Below, piece by piece: positions 38,849 through 50,775 of a DNA stretch of 64,000 bases. This DNA comes from Oxyruncus cristatus (Eukaryota > Chordata > Aves > Passeriformes > Cotingidae): NCBI GenBank assembly GCA_013399855.1, contig VXAY01002132.1:411867-475866 (forward strand). The letters run 5' to 3'. The notes under the pieces were generated by a model. The model saw only the letters and a program-made list of their open reading frames with translations, made no database searches and had not been told where the DNA came from. The position numbers and the translations under genes were made by a program. Numbering within the stretch: the first letter of the stretch is position 1; each line of letters opens with the position of its first letter.

Positions 38849-41800
38849 CTTCAAAAAATGCTTTTTTGACACATTATTTAAAAAACAGTTTCTTTACCCA
38901 AACAGTCTTGTAATACAAGCATCTTCTCTATCAAAGCAGCTCCAAAGTCTTGTAATCTGGAAATAATTTGGTCCTAGTTGCTCATGATTAGCAGCACTGC
39001 CTCCATTCTCAGAAACCTTTTAGGGTTGCTTTTGATTATTTTTTCCCCTTTAGTTGGGTATCAGGATACTTATAAGCATAATTAATTCATACTTTGGACT
39101 CTCAGGATTATGAAGTATAGGATGGCAGCGCTAAGACAGAATGCTCTAATTCACCAGCTGTCATGTATTTAATTAGAGATTTTGATGAATCTTTCCTACT
39201 TAGACGAGCCTTCATACTTTGTGTTCTATTAAAAAAAAAAAAAAAGGCAGAAATAAAGAGAGAAAAAAACTACTTCTTTTGTACAAGGAGTCTAGGACTG
39301 ATCAACTCTTTGTTAGCATGGCAGCCTTGTCCATCACACTAATGTTAGACCTGGAGGTGAACAACTTGTCAGCTGCCACCACTAACACTTTGAGAGAAGC
39401 AGGAATGAGGGCTCAGGCTCGAAAAATGAGGCTTCTGTTATGCACAGACAGAGCAGGGACAGAATTGCTCTCAAAAAGCAGGCAAACTTCATGTATTTCC
39501 ACCCTCTCTGCATTTCGTGTCATCCGGGTGTTCGCAAAGGTTAAAGCAACAAACTTCTCTCCCTTGAAAAATCTAAACTGACTTTCCTTTAAGATGTAAA
39601 AAAAAAGTTTATATTTTACATATTCTGTATGCAGCAAGACTATTCAGCATGAATTAAAGCTAGAAATATACTTAAATTGATCTGAAAGTCAGAAGTGAGC
39701 ATTGTCTACATTAGATTGGCTGCATAGAAAATAAAAAATGTGAAAGACAGTTATAAAGCTGACTTATCTATGCTATTGTGGGTCGTGCTTTAAACATTTT
39801 TTATGAAAATTTCTCTTATCATCTATGAAAATTCTCTTATAATTCTCTTATACTTTTATAAATTTGTAATGCACAGGCTACATAGTATTTTCGATATCAG
39901 TGTCTATGTTAAATGAAGAACTCTGATACTGGAGTGCAGTTAGCACTGCATAAATATTTTTATTTTTAGATTTTTTTCAAAAAGGTTAAATGGTAGCTAA
40001 AGTATACAATAAACTGTTGCAGGATAAAAACCATTCTGCTATAATTTTACCTTCAATCTGATTTCATTCTCTCAACATGTATATTAATTATCTGATCCAG
40101 TGATCTGCCTTTACAAAAGTCTCCCATTCCATTTAAGTTTGGCAAGCCTGACTTCTCCATGAAAATGTAAGTAAAGTCCTTGATATCCATTTCAGGCCTG
40201 ATGTCAAATCAGTGATGGAAGGAAATTCTTTAGAGAGGGCAGAAAGGTGACAGGGATAGTTTCAAAGAGGAACCTAAATATCGCACTCATTTCAGTTTTC
40301 CTCTATTAACCAGCTCTGCCAGTGTGAGGGGGTTCTTGATGTACTACACATTCATAGGTTAGGCTAGGAATTATTTAGTATTAATTTTTAATTAATTAGC
40401 ATTATCTGTCTCTGCTTCTATTCAAATCAGCATATAAATCAATATTTAAAAGGAGAAAATATTCAAACCTGGAGAAATTCCTCACTGGAGAACTGAGAGG
40501 GGAGAAAAAACCCCAAACAATGAAAGGATACAAGAATCATCCCTCTGCAGTAAAAACAAAATGATGGTGGAGCTGCCAGCACAAATTGGTATTATTTTCA
40601 TGGTTGCTGCCTAAACTAAGATGTCTTATGGGGGTGGGTAGAAGGAGCTTAAAGGAGATCTTCAGTTTACAATCCTTATAGAACAAACTCCCTAAAAAAA
40701 TTACCCAGTTACCGAGGCTTTGTAAGTCAGCCTGGCAGCACACTATGGGCTACAGAGAAATTAGATGTCTGGTTCTGTGAGCAGTTTGGTGGTTTAATTT
40801 TGGGCATTCTCTCACTCCAAACCGGTGTCAGGGGCACAGAGAGCCCTGAGCACTCCTTGCAGGAGTTCCAGCTCCTCAGGGACCTCGGTAACAGCCACAT
40901 GGGCAAAATACTGAACTTCCAAACCCTCAGTGCCCCCAGCTGCTGGTCACAGAGGGACTGGAGCACAGCACTCCCCACCCAGGCAATGGGCAATCCCACA
41001 AAGTCCAAATTTCCAAAGGTGGTGTCCCACTGAGCTCTCCAAACTCACCTGCAGTGGAGGAGAACAGGGGTTTGCCTCCCTGGAGCCCCTCCTGGGGCAT
41101 GCAGGGTGACAAACCCCAAGGATCCTCAAATCTTAGTGACTTCAACTGGCTAATGCAGGAGTGGGGTGGAACTGGACAGGGTGAGGGAGATGATAAAGCA
41201 GCAGACTATTTGCCTGTCTGGTTTCCCTCAAATGTTTCGGTGGAAACATGTCCAGATTTTAGCTGAGAGACACAGAAAAATGTAACTGTGTCACTGAGTA
41301 TTACAGATTGGCCCATCTCAAATATTAACACATGAATTCATCTGCTTTATGGAAACTTAAATTGCCCTTTTGTTCCCATGGATCCAGCAGATGATTCAAT
41401 CAATGGCAAAGTGTAGCCCAAGTAACCCCAGGTCCCGAATTTCCAGTTTCACTGAGAGAATCAGCTGCAGGATTAGGCTTCAGAGAGATTTATTACTGAC
41501 AGAGAAATGTTGCTAAACAATACTCTACAGAGTTTCCAAGAGACATCTTATATTCTTGTACCATTTAATAGTCTGATTATTACTGCTGCCATTTTTCCTG
41601 CAGTGCAATGTTCTTTCACAGATCGCTGTATCACATCCTATATTTAAATACTGTCCTAAAATATCTTATGCTCCAAACATTACCCCCTTCTCTTTCTTGT
41701 TATCACCTGCCCCTCTCCCTGTCCATGCAATGCAAAACAGCAGTGCTGGAACAGGACAGTCTATAATACTTTAAAAAGAACAACTGCATAATTTGTTTCC

Positions 41801-43039
41801 AAGATGCAGTTGGTTATTTGCACCACAAAAATAGTAGATCTATCCAAAATTCTTCCACAAATCTGACGTTAGAAATGCTCTTTGCTGTATATTTGAGGAC
41901 TAATGGCAGTGACAACCCCTTTGAAGGAAACTGTGGCCTTCTGTTAGTTCTCACATATCAAACAGTGATGTCAGAGGCTATGGATAAATCAATGAACCTT
42001 CCACAGGATATTTGAAATGCAGATTTTGATAGAGTTACGCCTCTTAACTGAAAAATAATGCACCAGTTCGCAAACCAGTCATTATTTATGGGAGCTGTAG
42101 GCGCCTCTCAAAATAGAGAAGTTCTGCAGTAACATTTACAGCATCTCCACAGCACAAAACACACTTAAGCATTTTTGTGAATTGGAGTCATGACCTGCAA
42201 GAAGCTGAGGGACAGAACTGCCAATGAAGTATTTTTCTGATGGTGCATTACAGCAAAAAGCACCTAACATGCCTGCATGTATCCCCCTTCCTTTATAAAT
42301 AGAGATGTGCCAGAAGATTTAGGAACAAGACATGATCCTTACTAAATCTAGTAAGTTCATTTTGTCATTTTCTCTTTTATGCTTGAACAAGGATGGTACT
42401 GGGGATTGGTAGTTTGCCTGAAAGGCAACTCTTTTGGTGTATAAACATAGGTACAAATTGCCTCTTTGCAATTCTTTCCAATTTTATTGAAGAACACTTT
42501 CGATTGATTAACATTTTCCTCTGAAGTGCAATAAACCACCCCTTATGGAGCAAAACTTTGCTATCCCCAAAATAATAATATTCCATGAGAATGCTTGTCT
42601 GCCTCTTGATGTGTTTAGAGAATAACGGATGATCGGAGGCTCCAGGAAAAAAGAGGAATATTTCTTTGAAGTACTAGATGAGATGGGTTCTGTGTATGAT
42701 CCCAGAAAGATTTTTAAAATGCACATAATGGATTTTGCGGTTTGTAAAGTCCCGACTCTGTGAATGATAATTAGTTTATGTATAAATCATATTCAGAAAT
42801 ATTTATGATGAAACTTCCGTTCAAAATAAAACAGACAAATGTCTTTAACCTAATGAAATTGCACAGTAAATTATTTCCAAGAACATTCCAATGTCAAGGT
42901 AACTCACTTAATTATCCATTATCATAGAAATGTAGACATAATGTTAATTAAAATGAAGGGGCAACACCATTTCCATTTTTTATTAAGATCCATTGGCCTC
43001 CTGAACAGCCATTAGCCTTGCTGTCAGGGTGAGGTGGAG
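38849..43039. other. Non-coding DNA, no gene seen
   Basis: This is AT-rich DNA with an A15 tract near 39231-39245, a GC-richer patch at about 40800-41170, and AT-rich stretches elsewhere. The patch has several short open frames. One contains an SDFNW-like string, but nothing around it matches a LINE endonuclease. No exon, RNA gene or classifiable repeat was recognised. Confidence 0.6.
39803..39851. repeat. Short imperfect tandem repeats
   Basis: ATGAAAATTTCTCTTAT is followed by ATGAAAATTCTCTTAT and then AATTCTCTTATA. This is a small AT-rich tandem expansion of an ATTCTCTTAT-type unit. Confidence 0.85.
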
Positions 43040-43410
43040 GACGAAAGCTGCCCTGCTGGGGAGACCCTTGCGAGCTGATTTCGACAGCCCGGGAACGGCG
43101 AAGTCGTAATGAGAGGCAATTGAGAAAGGACGTGCAAGCCACGGGTATCGACAGCTCGCAGGAAGCCCGTGAGCAGGCCCGTTATTCCTGCAGCGCCCTC
43201 GGAGCTGCGGAGCACGGTCACCTCAAACAAGGGGCAGAACTACCCCTGCTTGCGGCTGGGAATACAGATACAGCCGCGCCTCGTCACCGGGCTAAGGGAC
43301 GCTCTGCGAACAGAGTCTTCCAGCGGCGTGGTTGGAACTCGGTCAGCTTCGTCACCCACCGCCGTGGGCAGCTATTTGTTATCATGCGCTGCAGGGAATT
43401 TTGCCTTTCG
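43040..43410. promoter_or_regulatory. CpG island
   Basis: By hand count about 30 CpG dinucleotides fall between 43040 and 43380, in a stretch of roughly 60 percent GC. That is close to the number expected from composition, whereas the rest of the window is strongly CpG-depleted. It therefore meets the usual idea of a CpG island (over 200 bp, high GC, high observed/expected CpG). Such islands normally mark promoters or unmethylated regulatory DNA. No TATA box, splice donor or recognisable first exon was identified. Two plus-strand frames stay open for 90-100 codons across it but resemble no known protein. It ends about 60-75 bp before the insertion point of the downstream retrotransposon. A young GC-rich repeat is the main alternative. 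Confidence 0.7.
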
Positions 43411-43467
43411 TGCTGCACAGTGTAGAAGAAGGAGAGTGACACACCCATGAGCATTAGAATGTGCATC

Positions 43468-43485
43468 ATACAGCTCTGGTTCAAG
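43468..43485 (+). repeat. Target-site duplication, left copy
   Basis: ATACAGCTCTGGTTCAAG (18 bp) is repeated perfectly at 44396-44413 and directly flanks the RTE-like element. It marks the genomic target duplicated during insertion. The first two bases may be shared with the element's TGAT tail, so the true duplication is 16-18 bp. Confidence 0.95.
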
Positions 43486-44351
43486 TTGCCCACACAGAAG
43501 CAGCTCTGCAGCGTTTAACATCCTGCTTTGCAGAGGCTGCTGAGCTTTTTGGGCTGGAAGTCAGCCTGAAAAAGATGGAAGTTTTCTACCAACCCGCACC
43601 TCAGGAAGTCTTCCATCATCCCCATATCATCATTGGTGAATCAGAGCTCAGGTCAGTGCATCAGTTTACTTATTTGGGAAGCATCATCTCCTCAGACAGT
43701 AAAATTGACAAAGAGACAGACAACAGGTTAGGGAAGGCATAGAGAGCTTTTGGGAGACTCTGTAAAAGAGTTTGGTGTAATAAACACCTGAAGAAAAGCA
43801 CAAAGATTAGTGTTTATGGAGCTGTTGTTTTGTCTACTCTTTTGTATGGGTCCAAATCATGGGTCATCTACCGCCACCACTTGAGACTCTCAGAACGCTT
43901 CCATCAGCGTTGTCTCCGCTCAATCCTAAACATCCACTGGACTGACAAAGTAACCAATGTGTCTGTCCTTGAACAGGCTGCGGTCANGGACGACCGCCTC
44001 CCCAAGACTGGGCTCTATGGCGAACTTGCCACTGGCTGCCCTGAGAGAGGAGCCCCGAAGAGGAGATACAAGGACTGCCTGAAACAACATCTCAGCCTCG
44101 GCCATATCAACCACCATCACTGGTCTACTCTGGCCTCCACTCAGGAGGCCTGGAGATGCACCACCTATAATGCTGCTGCCTCTTTTGAGATCACCCACAG
44201 AGTCATTTCTGAGGAGAAAAGACAACGCAGAAAGAACCGAGTCTTGCCAGTACCACCCACGGAGACTTTCCGCTGTGCCTTTTGCAACCGGACTTGTCTA
44301 TCTCGCATTGGCCTTTTTAGCCACCAACGTGCTTGTAGCAGGCGTGGGTAG
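43486..44351 (+). pseudogene. Truncated LINE reverse transcriptase, C-terminal part
   Basis: One continuous frame is visible, interrupted only by a TAG at 43740-43742. Upstream of the stop are an AHTEAALQ-like opening, a SLKKMEVFYQP segment and the FTYLGSIISSD motif, all typical of the region after the RT catalytic box. Downstream come AVVLSTLLYGSKSW, RFHQRCLRSILNIHW and the RLPKTGLYGELATG segment. A C-terminal C-x2-C-x12-H-x3-C zinc finger is encoded at 44274-44336, and the natural stop is at 44349-44351. Compared with related elements, some 20-odd residues usually found between the VLEQA and RLPK motifs (including an LRWAGHV-like stretch) are absent. The unresolved base N at 43987 sits exactly at that join. 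The catalytic residues are not included, so the product could not be active. Confidence 0.92.
44274..44336 (+). other. C-terminal CCHC zinc finger of the RT
   Basis: The codons give CAFC, then SRIGLF, then SHQRAC, with Cys, Cys, His and Cys spaced 2, 12 and 3 residues apart. This nucleic-acid-binding knuckle at the extreme C-terminus recurs in this group of LINE proteins. All four ligands are intact in this copy. Confidence 0.85.
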
Positions 44352-44395
44352 AGTCCTTCCCTAATCTTCATTCATGAAGCCTGGCCGTGATGATG

Positions 44396-44413
44396 ATACA
44401 GCTCTGGTTCAAG
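44396..44413 (+). repeat. Target-site duplication, right copy
   Basis: This is the perfect second copy of ATACAGCTCTGGTTCAAG, immediately downstream of the TGATGATGAT tail. The next base differs from that after the left copy (C versus T), which fixes the right edge. Confidence 0.95.
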
Positions 44414-46768
44414 CCCACTTGGACTAAAGGAGCTGTAGAGATAAATGGCAGTTTTGGGAAACCTCTGTTTTACCTTGGGTCTGTACATTCAGTTACGGTT
44501 CCAGAGGAGATGACTTCTACACTTGTCTAATACTGTTGTAAATATAATAAAATGTAGCTATAGAAATACAATATCTATTAATATGAATATATTTAAATAT
44601 TTTAACACTTAATATTTAAATATCTATATAATAGGATCTAAACATGTTATAGATAAATATAATCTATCTAAATCTAACACTGTAATAAATCAGCAGCCAA
44701 CTATTGCAAATCAGCTGCAGACTCAGAACACACATACAGAGCTCTCCCCATGTTACAGCCCTACACCAATGTGAAGAGCAAGAGCTAAAGCAACAAACCA
44801 GTGCTACTGCTTTCACTCTTCTGGTTTTATTCTTTATTCTTTCTTTATTCTGCTCAAAGTTATTCTCCAAAATCTATATTTATCTAAAGAAGTTGATGAA
44901 ATAATTTCACAAAACACAAATGCCTGTATAATTCTGGTTTACCTTCTCTTCCTTTATTCGGGCCATAAAAAAACTTTTAAAAAGCTGCAAATAACATGAC
45001 TTACGGTATTTTATAATACATTTGCTTAAATGGTTTGAATTATTAGGGCAGCAGCACTCAGTCTTTTGCAAAAACATGCATTGAAAAGAGTGAAATTCAG
45101 TGATTTCTGTTTTGTTCCACACCATTTTATCCCTGAATCACTGTGTTAATCCAGAATCGACTTCAAATTGCTTCCTTATTTTTCTGATTTCTAGTTTTCA
45201 AGGTACACATTGTATAATAAAATAAAAGAGAACACTGATGTGGGTAACAGCATCTAGTCTTGGTGAAGCTATTGTCAATGCCCATAATAAAGTAGCTTAT
45301 TGCAATTCAAGAGTTAAGGTATATGTGTCCTATTTTGGATTTTACCGTACCAGTTAATTTGAAATACATTGGGGAATACCATGGGTAACTGCTATATACC
45401 GTATTATTTTGCAGTAAACACTATCTTATATCCAAAAGCGTTTTAGAGATGTACTGATCTGAAATTTTTTCATAAAGCACACTTCCACTCTATCACATTT
45501 TATTGTCAGACCAGCTGAAACCCTGCTCACCTTCTGCACATTAATACCACTCTTAACATCACTGGGGATTTTTATGAGTAAAGTGTTTCGTGAAGTTTAA
45601 AACATTTATTACTTCCTTCAGACCTTTGAATGGTGAATTATAATTGCTTTAATAATTCAGAATGACATAAAAATGAATCTAAGGTAATAACCAGCCTGCA
45701 TATTACCTACCACATATTGCATGTTAAAAGTAATCAGGGAGAGATTAATTAACCAAATCTTTTTTTCTGACAAAAAAAAAAAAAGGCACAATTGCTGACA
45801 ATAGAAAGTTTCAATGGACTCTACTAATATTTCCAAATTGTTTGAATAATCCTTCTCCATATCCCTGATAACCTGAGATACTCCAAGAAATTCAGTGTAT
45901 CGTTGTAAGCTTCTAAATGCCTAAATCTCCTAACTTTTAATACAGAATTATTCTTCACTGTTATCTTAAAGAACTTAGTTTGGTTTTTTCATTCTTGAAT
46001 CAACGCGATTAGTTTTCTGCTTTCCACAGAATAAGCTTGTGGTTTATTCCTTTGTTTCCACCCGCTGGTTTTGTAGTTAACAATTGCCAGGATTCAATTT
46101 AGAATTCTGCCAAAACAAGGGGAGGATTGGGATAATTTTGTAGCACAGCAAACCTGCACATCAAATAGAGTCTTCCAGAGATTTGGATGTTACTATGCTG
46201 CTAGATATGATTTTAGTTACTGCTAAAAACCTTGAAAATTTCAATACGCAAGCACACACAGTTTTAGCACATGAACCACCTTGGAATGTGGAGGAAAACA
46301 TATCAATACACCTGGAAATCTGAGCTAGAAAAAAAAAAAAAGCTAAGTAGATTAATCTCAACTCTCCTCTAAAGAAGGTTCAGGACCTTCTTTAAGCTAA
46401 AAACATGCCCGGTTTTTCCAGGAGGGGGATTTTCTGTCCTCTCTTCTTCCCAATAATCTCATGATGCCTGAGGAGGTAGAGCAACAGTTATATTCTGAGG
46501 ACCAGCACCTGCTTTCCAATGCATGGGATGACTCCCATGGCACCTCGAGGTCTCCCTCAGCAGCCACCCCACAGTCCAATTTTGATTTCACAAGGCAGCC
46601 TGTGTGTGTGTGTGTTCAGAAAACTCTGGGAATCAGGGCAAAACAGTAATTCCCCCCCCAGACACACCCCGTATGAGATTTGTGCAGCATTGCATCTCTA
46701 ATAATCAAGTTGAGCACATCTGAAGGATTCTCACAACACTGTCTTTAGGCCCTCAGTTTGTAGAGTCT
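44414..46768. other. AT-rich non-coding DNA, no gene seen
   Basis: About 44535-44690 is extremely AT-rich and made of ATATTTAAATAT-like words, which suggests an old decayed simple repeat. A-runs occur near 45773-45784 and 46329-46341. A short (TG)n lies at 46601-46615. No exon or RNA gene was recognised. Confidence 0.65.
46601..46615. repeat. (TG)n microsatellite
   Basis: Seven and a half uninterrupted TG units. Confidence 0.92.
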
Positions 46769-46782
46769 GTTTCCATGGTTAC
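46769..46782. promoter_or_regulatory. RFX/X-box-like motif 1
   Basis: GTTTCCATGGTTAC resembles the X-box consensus GTTRCCATGGYAAC bound by RFX winged-helix factors, with a perfect CCATGG centre and weaker outer bases. It lies about 260 bp from a second X-box-like palindrome. Binding is inferred from sequence only. Confidence 0.35.
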
Positions 46783-47032
46783 CCCCACAGTCCATATTGC
46801 AAAACTGTAAAACAGTTATAACAATGAGCCAACTTAGTGCAATACAAGACACTTACACATCCAAAGCTCTTCCCTCTCCTTTCCCAAAGCTCTCGGATTT
46901 CCTGCTGCACACAGGCTCTCGAGGCAGGCAAACACCTCTTTTATTGAAATGCCCAATTACTGGACACATTTCTGATCTGCCCCCCCAAGTAACTTCACAA
47001 CTCCTGTACACGGCGAACAATAAGGTACAATG
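46783..47032. other. Non-coding spacer between X-box-like motifs
   Basis: About 250 bp with no recognised gene or repeat. Plus- and minus-strand open frames of 70-80 codons overlap it and match nothing known. Confidence 0.5.
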
Positions 47033-47046
47033 GTTACTATAGTAAC
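47033..47046. promoter_or_regulatory. RFX/X-box-like palindrome 2
   Basis: GTTACTATAGTAAC is a perfect 14-bp palindrome that departs from the RFX X-box consensus GTTRCC-N2-GGYAAC only at the inner bases of each half-site. RFX factors bind such inverted half-sites as dimers, often at ciliary gene promoters or enhancers. Chance occurrence is possible. Confidence 0.4.
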
Positions 47047-50000
47047 GTTGTTCTAGGAATAAATAACTCAATATTGCTTCTGATTCCTTCCAACAAATAA
47101 AACAAAAAACCTGAGCACACTCTGGGTTAATGGCATTATTTATTTAGGAGCCTTCGTAGATTGTTATTTATATTCAAAACCACTTGCTGGTTTTGGTGCA
47201 GCATTCTGTCTTCTCCAAGTAATCAGGGCTACATGGAATAAACAGCACATTCTGGTTGCACTAGAGCCATGATGTCATTTGTAAGAAGGTCATGACTAAC
47301 AGTGCTAAATGTAATGGAGAAATATGTCACACACCTTGAGGACATCAATAGGCTTTAAGGGCTCTGAGCCCACCCAGGACTAACACCCAGGGCCCAAGAG
47401 CCCCCTTAGCTCAGGCCCTCAGCCCTTCCTCTTGCTGGTGCAGGTGAGGCTGACAACACGGTGCCAAATGCCTCCTTACACTTCTGGTTACTGCAGAAAC
47501 GATTCCTAGATGGGAAAGAATATCCTGAGGGGGAAGTTCCGCTTTAAATGCAGTTGCAGGTTTTATTTAAGGCACAGACACCAGACTCTCATGGACTGTT
47601 TGAAACCGAACTAAAATAACAGAAAAAGAAACCCCAAACCCCTGACTGGTACAAGCTCTGCATAGGGCAATGCCTGCCTGGGGTGTCAAACACCTTGAAC
47701 CAGATCACCTGTGTCTGCCCAGATCCTGAAAGGACTCTCCAAGTGTGCTGCAGTCACATCTCCAGGAGGACCAGGCAAGATCCCCCCCAAAACCACTGTT
47801 CTGCTCTACATGACCACATGATTGATCTTAAACCACTGACGAGGCATCCAGCTGTGCTAAATGTGTATGAAAGGGTGTCCTGTGTCACCATTTGTGCACC
47901 TGCAGGATCAGATTCTGTTGCCTGTTTACTCATGTACTCAGCCTTGGGTCCCTTGTGCAGCAGCAGAGCCAAGGACAGGCTTTGGGTTCTCAGCTGCTCC
48001 ACCTGGGATTAGCCAGCACACTGCAGCACTGAGCTGGTGTGTGCCCTGCACTGCTTGGGGCAATGGAGACTGTCTGAAATTCCCACCAGGAGAGGCCTCA
48101 GAGCAGTCTGTCATTCCCTTTACTGGGAAGGCCACAGGGTGTTCAGTCAGGCATCCCACATTCTCACCCACTGATGACTGAACTGGGGAGCTCCTGAACC
48201 CCACAAAGATCTGAGGACTGAAGAGCACAACACACCCAGGCACAACCCTCATCCACAGCCACACCACAACTGCCACCGTGGGAACAACTGGAATTTTGTA
48301 TTTAGCTCGGTGTAAATGCCATGACTTTTGCCAAACTTCCTACACTGATAAAGTAAATTTGAAATAGAACTGGCAAAAAATTATACTGTAGAACAGTGTT
48401 TAACTGAGGTTCAGTGTAGATGAGGATCTCAGAGTAATAAAAACCAGAGAGTGCATCAGAAATCACAGTGCACTGTGGTAAGGAATTCACCAGGGATGAG
48501 TCATCAGTTATTATGCAACCAGAACTATTCTCAGCATACTAATGGTCCCAACAGCACAAGATGGCCCCTGTTACAGCAACTCTGATTGCTGTGTTTTGTT
48601 GCATGTTATCTGCATTTGTCTAGTCTGCTTTTATCACTCTTAATCCTGTGCAAAGAGGGGAGGTTCACCCTCAGGCAAACTCAAGCCTCATAAAAAACAC
48701 ATTGCTTTTTTTTCCACATGAGAGAATACATTGACAGGCAGACATCAGCTTCACTCTGGTCAAACAGCGACTGCACTTCCTAAATAGCATCTGTTTTACA
48801 CAAATATGCAAAGAGCAATTAGGCAGCTTCATACACAACTTTTCAGAAGACCAGGTAACTGTAGAAAGATCTGTTTGCACAGCTTTCTGCAACAAATCCT
48901 CTCATCCCAGACGTAAAAGGAACACTGAAAAATCTCATTAGGATAATGAATTAATGTTTCAGACAGTTGTATTAAAATCACTGAGAATTTTGTGCTGAGT
49001 ATCTCATGATCACAGACTGAAGATGATCATAGTCCAAACGCGACCCACTGGACTCAAACGTCCAGCACGAGTGTCAGAGTCCCTTGATTATTGGATCAAG
49101 TCCCTGACACGTAACAGCAATGCAAAGGACATCAGAGAAGCTCAGCAAGGCATGTAAAACAGTTTGTCTACTGCTGCTCAACATAGGTCAAAATCTCTCC
49201 ACTGAAAGGCTACAACCCCATGCAAGGTGGCCTGCAAAACGAAAATCACAACTGCAAGATGCTCCAGGAAGAAAGTTGCAAACTCTGACAAAGTTAAACT
49301 CACAGGAAAGCAGCTCAACCATGAAACACATCAAACCAGGTCATCGTGACCTCCCAAATAGTTTGTTTCTTTCCTAAAAACAGAGCTAGTAAAATTCAAA
49401 GTTTTCACATAGCATTCCAAGTTGAAATGAAAACTGCTCAGAACATTTGATGTTTCCTCAGAATTTCTGATGCGCTGTTAAACATAAGTTCAGTATTTTG
49501 AGCAAGACAGCTCTTGAAGGGATAATATGCTGGGGGTTTTGCAGTGAAAGTAGAGTCTGACCAAAATCACCACGAATTAAAATCCAAGTAGTTTTAGACA
49601 GTTTCAGTCCTTTTTAAATATCTCCAAAGTCTGGAAGTTCAGGTTGATGTTCTTTTACAAGAGGCAAAAATGTTGAGTTTTAGAGTATTAATGCATCTCT
49701 TCTTTCTTTTTTATTGCAAAAAACCACTAATATCAGCATCTTTGCCAGCTTCACACTCTCAGTTTGGAACTAGATAAAGGTATGTCCTAAAGCTGAGAGG
49801 AACAAAAGTGGCCAAACAATAAAAACACACATGAAAAAAATAGCGTATGTGAAGTGTTAAGCAAATTAAATGATACCATCTTTCATGTTCAATTCCAAAA
49901 GTCCACAAGGCACATCCAAGGAAAGGGGCAAGGCAGCTTTGATGTCCCTGCAGATCAAAAGCACCAGGGATCCTCACCCCAGGCAGGGCTACAGAAAAGG

Positions 50001-50775
50001 CAAATCGAACACAACCCAAAACACACACTTCAAAAAACACTCCCTTCTTTCCCTTTCATTAAAGCCAAATCCCCAGTTTCTCCAACCATGGCATGTTCTC
50101 AGAGCCTTTTAGGCCCAAAAGGACCAGACTATTTTCTGCCAAATCAGCTGCATTTTCATGGAAAGGGTCAAAGTCTTGGCGCAATAGTTATCACTGAAGG
50201 ATACCTTTATCATTCAAATTTTTCCTGTTAAGAGTAATAACTTCAGAAATAAGTGGCATGATGAATATTCCTAAGACATGGATTTGTCTGTCTTGAATGA
50301 AATGAACAGTTTGTAACTCAAGCAAGGTGATGGCACTAATAAATTATAAAGGTCTCTCCTCATGAGGGGGATTAATCCTACATGTCATAAATACTGATTA
50401 AATGTCCTGTATGCAATATGGAAATAAAATGACAGGATTATTGGTTCTAAGATTGTGAATTATGTTCAAGTTGACATAAACTCATGTGATATAAAAACAG
50501 TGGGCCATGATGAGAAGGCCCACATAAACAACATACACATCCTGGCTACAGCAGGAAGAGAGAAAGGCCATCGACAAATCTACAGGTGCCCCTCACGTAC
50601 TGCTGAGGAAAAATGGATCATTTCACTCCCCATCTGCACCCACACTGCCCCAGCTGGACAGGTCACATCCACTGGCCCAAGACCACACCAGGAGTGAAGA
50701 TGAAAGAGGGCAGTAATATAGTCATAGCATTGGTGTCCCAGCTTTATCTTCTGCACAACAATCCTGCCTGAAATC
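47047..50775. other. Non-coding DNA, no gene seen
   Basis: A GC-richer stretch at about 47340-48260 has several overlapping open frames of 80-112 codons on both strands. None resembles a known protein, and no splice-flanked exon stands out. The remainder is AT-rich with T- and A-runs. No repeat family was identified with confidence. Confidence 0.6.

Larger units (their letters stand above)
43486..44395 (+). mobile_element. RTE-like non-LTR retrotransposon, 5'-truncated
   Basis: This 910-bp insertion lies between two perfect 18-bp target-site duplications. It carries the C-terminal part of a LINE reverse transcriptase, a very short 3' UTR (about 44 bp) and a TGATGATGAT terminus with no poly(A). 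The short UTR and trinucleotide-type tail are hallmarks of RTE-clade elements. The coding part begins in the RT palm/thumb region, so the endonuclease and most of the RT are missing through 5' truncation, as is usual for target-primed reverse transcription. RTE elements are rare and patchy in birds. The best known, AviRTE, is thought to have entered several avian lineages horizontally. Assignment to AviRTE is plausible but unproven. Confidence 0.93.

Noticed and set aside
41054..41266. SDFNW-like string suggesting a LINE endonuclease
   Set aside because: Flanking residues do not follow CR1 or RTE endonuclease motifs, so the match is likely chance.
43120..43450. Open frames across the CpG island as a novel exon
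   Set aside because: Frames of about 93-101 codons are expected in GC-rich sequence. No similarity or splice signal was recognised, so only the island is reported.
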